Shown here: piece after piece, positions 5,745 to 6,538 of the stretch | Numbering within the stretch: the first letter of the stretch is position 1 | Layout of the letters: each line of letters begins with the position of its first letter | Assembly (NCBI GenBank): GCA_005885565.1 | Contig: VAXK01000235.1 | Coordinates: forward strand, 1-6,538 | Origin: Actinomycetota bacterium | GTDB taxonomy: Bacteria; Actinomycetota; Thermoleophilia; Gaiellales; Gaiellaceae | Reading direction: 5' to 3' | Length of the DNA stretch: 6,538 bases | Made by a program: the position numbers and the translations under genes | Notes under the pieces: generated by a model | What the model saw: only the letters and a program-made list of their open reading frames with translations | Database searches by the model: none | What the model was told of the DNA's origin: nothing

Positions 5745-6034
5745 GCTGGTGGCTCCTGCTCGTGCTGGCCGTGCTCACCTACGCGAGCCGCGCCGCGGGG
5801 CTCGCGCTCCTGCCCGCGCCGCCGAAGCGGCTGGAGCGGTTGCTCGCCCGGATCCCCGCGCCGCTCTTCGCGGGCTTCGTGGCGCTCTCGCTCGTCTCGC
5901 CGGACCGCAGCGCGGCCTCCGTTCCCGTCCTCGGAGCGACCGCCGGCGCGCTGTGCGTCGTCCCCACGCGGTCGTTCCCGATCGTCCTCGTCGGCGGGAT
6001 GGCCGGGTACGCGATCGCCTCGGCGCTCACCTAG
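5741..6034 (+). CDS. azlD: AzlD-family amino-acid exporter, small subunit
   Basis: This 97-residue membrane protein has the size and hydrophobic pattern of AzlD, the obligate small partner of AzlC. It opens with a membrane segment at about 3-25 containing LTYASRAAGLALL, followed by the short basic loop PPKRLERLLARIP. Two or three more hydrophobic stretches follow (about 39-55, 62-75 and 79-96). The TYASR...LL and IPAPLFAGFVALSL elements are characteristic. Its ATG overlaps the azlC stop (ATGA), so the subunits are probably co-translated. Its last eight bases overlap the end of the convergent PPTase gene, leaving no room for a separate terminator. Confidence 0.87.
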   Translation: MSWWLLLVLAVLTYASRAAGLALLPAPPKRLERLLARIPAPLFAGFVALSLVSPDRSAASVPVLGATAGALCVVPTRSFPIVLVGGMAGYAIASALT

Positions 6035-6538
6035 CCTCGTCGAGCAGGTGCTGCGCGTCACTGACGTCGACGTGCGGGTCGGCGCGAACCGCCACAGCGG
6101 CCACCCACTCGTCGCGCTCGAGCGGGACGAGCGACCACGCGTCGGGCGGGCCGAACTCGTCCGGCAGCCGGCGGACGCGCGGCTCGGCACCCTCGAGGAA
6201 GGTGACGCTCACGCTCTTCGGGTCGACGGCGAGCCCGTGCCCGAGCGCCTTCAGGACGGCCTCCTTGCGCGTCCAGCAGGCGAGGAAGGCACCCGCGCGC
6301 GCGTCCGGCGGCACCGCATCGAGCTCCGCCCGCTCGTCCTCGGCGAACGCGATCCGGGCCACTCCCGCCTCGACGTCCCGATCGAGTCGCTCGACGTCGA
6401 CCCCGACCGGCGCGCCAGAGACCGCGAGCACGAGCCGCGCGCCGGCGCGGGAGAGGCTGAAGTCGAGCTCCGCCGTGGGCTCGACAAGCCGTGGCTTGCC
6501 GTGCGCGCTCGAGTGGCGCTTGCACCACGTGTCGAAGA
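6027..6538 (-). CDS. Sfp-type 4'-phosphopantetheinyl transferase, partial (N-terminus beyond right edge)
   Basis: The open frame on the minus strand runs from the right edge to a TGA at 6027, giving 169 residues; about 50-70 N-terminal residues are expected beyond the window. PPTases transfer phosphopantetheine from CoA to the Ser of carrier proteins. In order along the chain are HGKPRL (CoA-contacting Lys), FSLSRAG, GVDVERLD (the Mg-binding Asp and Glu), FAEDERAEL, and WTRKEAVLKALGHGL with the catalytic Glu and Lys. The usual SHS motif, whose His contacts the CoA 3'-phosphate in Sfp, reads SRA here, so Arg replaces His. A GTG at 6431 could give a shorter reading, but it would lose the GKPRL and SLS motifs, so the gene must extend upstream. 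It lies near the carrier protein at 1969-2217, its most likely local substrate, and overlaps azlD tail to tail by eight bases. Confidence 0.88.
   Translation of the reverse strand, partial: FDTWCKRHSSAHGKPRLVEPTAELDFSLSRAGARLVLAVSGAPVGVDVERLDRDVEAGVARIAFAEDERAELDAVPPDARAGAFLACWTRKEAVLKALGHGLAVDPKSVSVTFLEGAEPRVRRLPDEFGPPDAWSLVPLERDEWVAAVAVRADPHVDVSDAQHLLDEAR

Noticed and set aside
6027..6431. PPTase as a complete 134-residue gene starting at GTG 6431
   Set aside because: The upstream frame contains the GKPRL and SLS motifs of the family, so the gene is longer and cut by the window edge.
1..6538. CRISPR arrays, tRNA/rRNA genes, insertion sequences, attachment sites
   Set aside because: No spaced direct repeats, transposase motifs, terminal inverted repeats or tRNA-like cloverleaf sequences were seen.

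Overview
The window is GC-rich throughout, with strong G/C bias at third codon positions, tight gene packing, GTG starts and TANNNT-type -10 boxes placed directly upstream of start codons. This suits a high-GC actinobacterium. A deep-branching lineage such as Thermoleophilia is possible, but the sequence alone does not fix the genus.

Layout, left to right. (1) Positions 1-409, minus strand: the start of a BtrH-like, papain/C39-type cysteine acyltransferase, cut by the left edge. (2) Positions 410-653: a divergent, relatively AT-richer intergenic region with inverted repeats and candidate promoters. (3) Positions 654-4381, plus strand: a compact four-gene operon. It encodes a ProA-like (gamma-glutamyl-phosphate-reductase family) dehydrogenase, an 82-residue phosphopantetheine carrier protein, a second BtrH-like protein, and a class III PLP aminotransferase with an apparent internal deletion. 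(4) Positions 4354-5049, minus strand: an ABATE/CGNR zinc-finger regulator running convergent to the operon, with two hairpins at the junction. (5) Positions 5067-6034, plus strand: azlC-azlD, a branched-chain amino-acid-type exporter pair. It is separated from the regulator by only 17 bp, and overlapping back-to-back -10 boxes suggest leaderless transcripts in both directions. (6) Positions 6027-6538, minus strand: an Sfp-type 4'-phosphopantetheinyl transferase, cut by the right edge.

The set reads as a carrier-protein-based small-molecule pathway. The PPTase would load the carrier. An acidic amino-acid-type substrate on the carrier could be reduced to an aldehyde by the ProA-like enzyme and aminated by the aminotransferase. 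One or both BtrH-like proteins could then transfer the product off the carrier. The logic resembles the LysW amino-group-carrier route (LysY reductase, LysJ aminotransferase, LysK release) or the BtrI/BtrH steps of butirosin biosynthesis, but with this different set of enzymes. No activating ligase or kinase is visible, so the pathway is incomplete within this window. The aminotransferase lacks the segment that normally carries the pyridine-binding Asp, so it may be non-functional, repurposed or misassembled.
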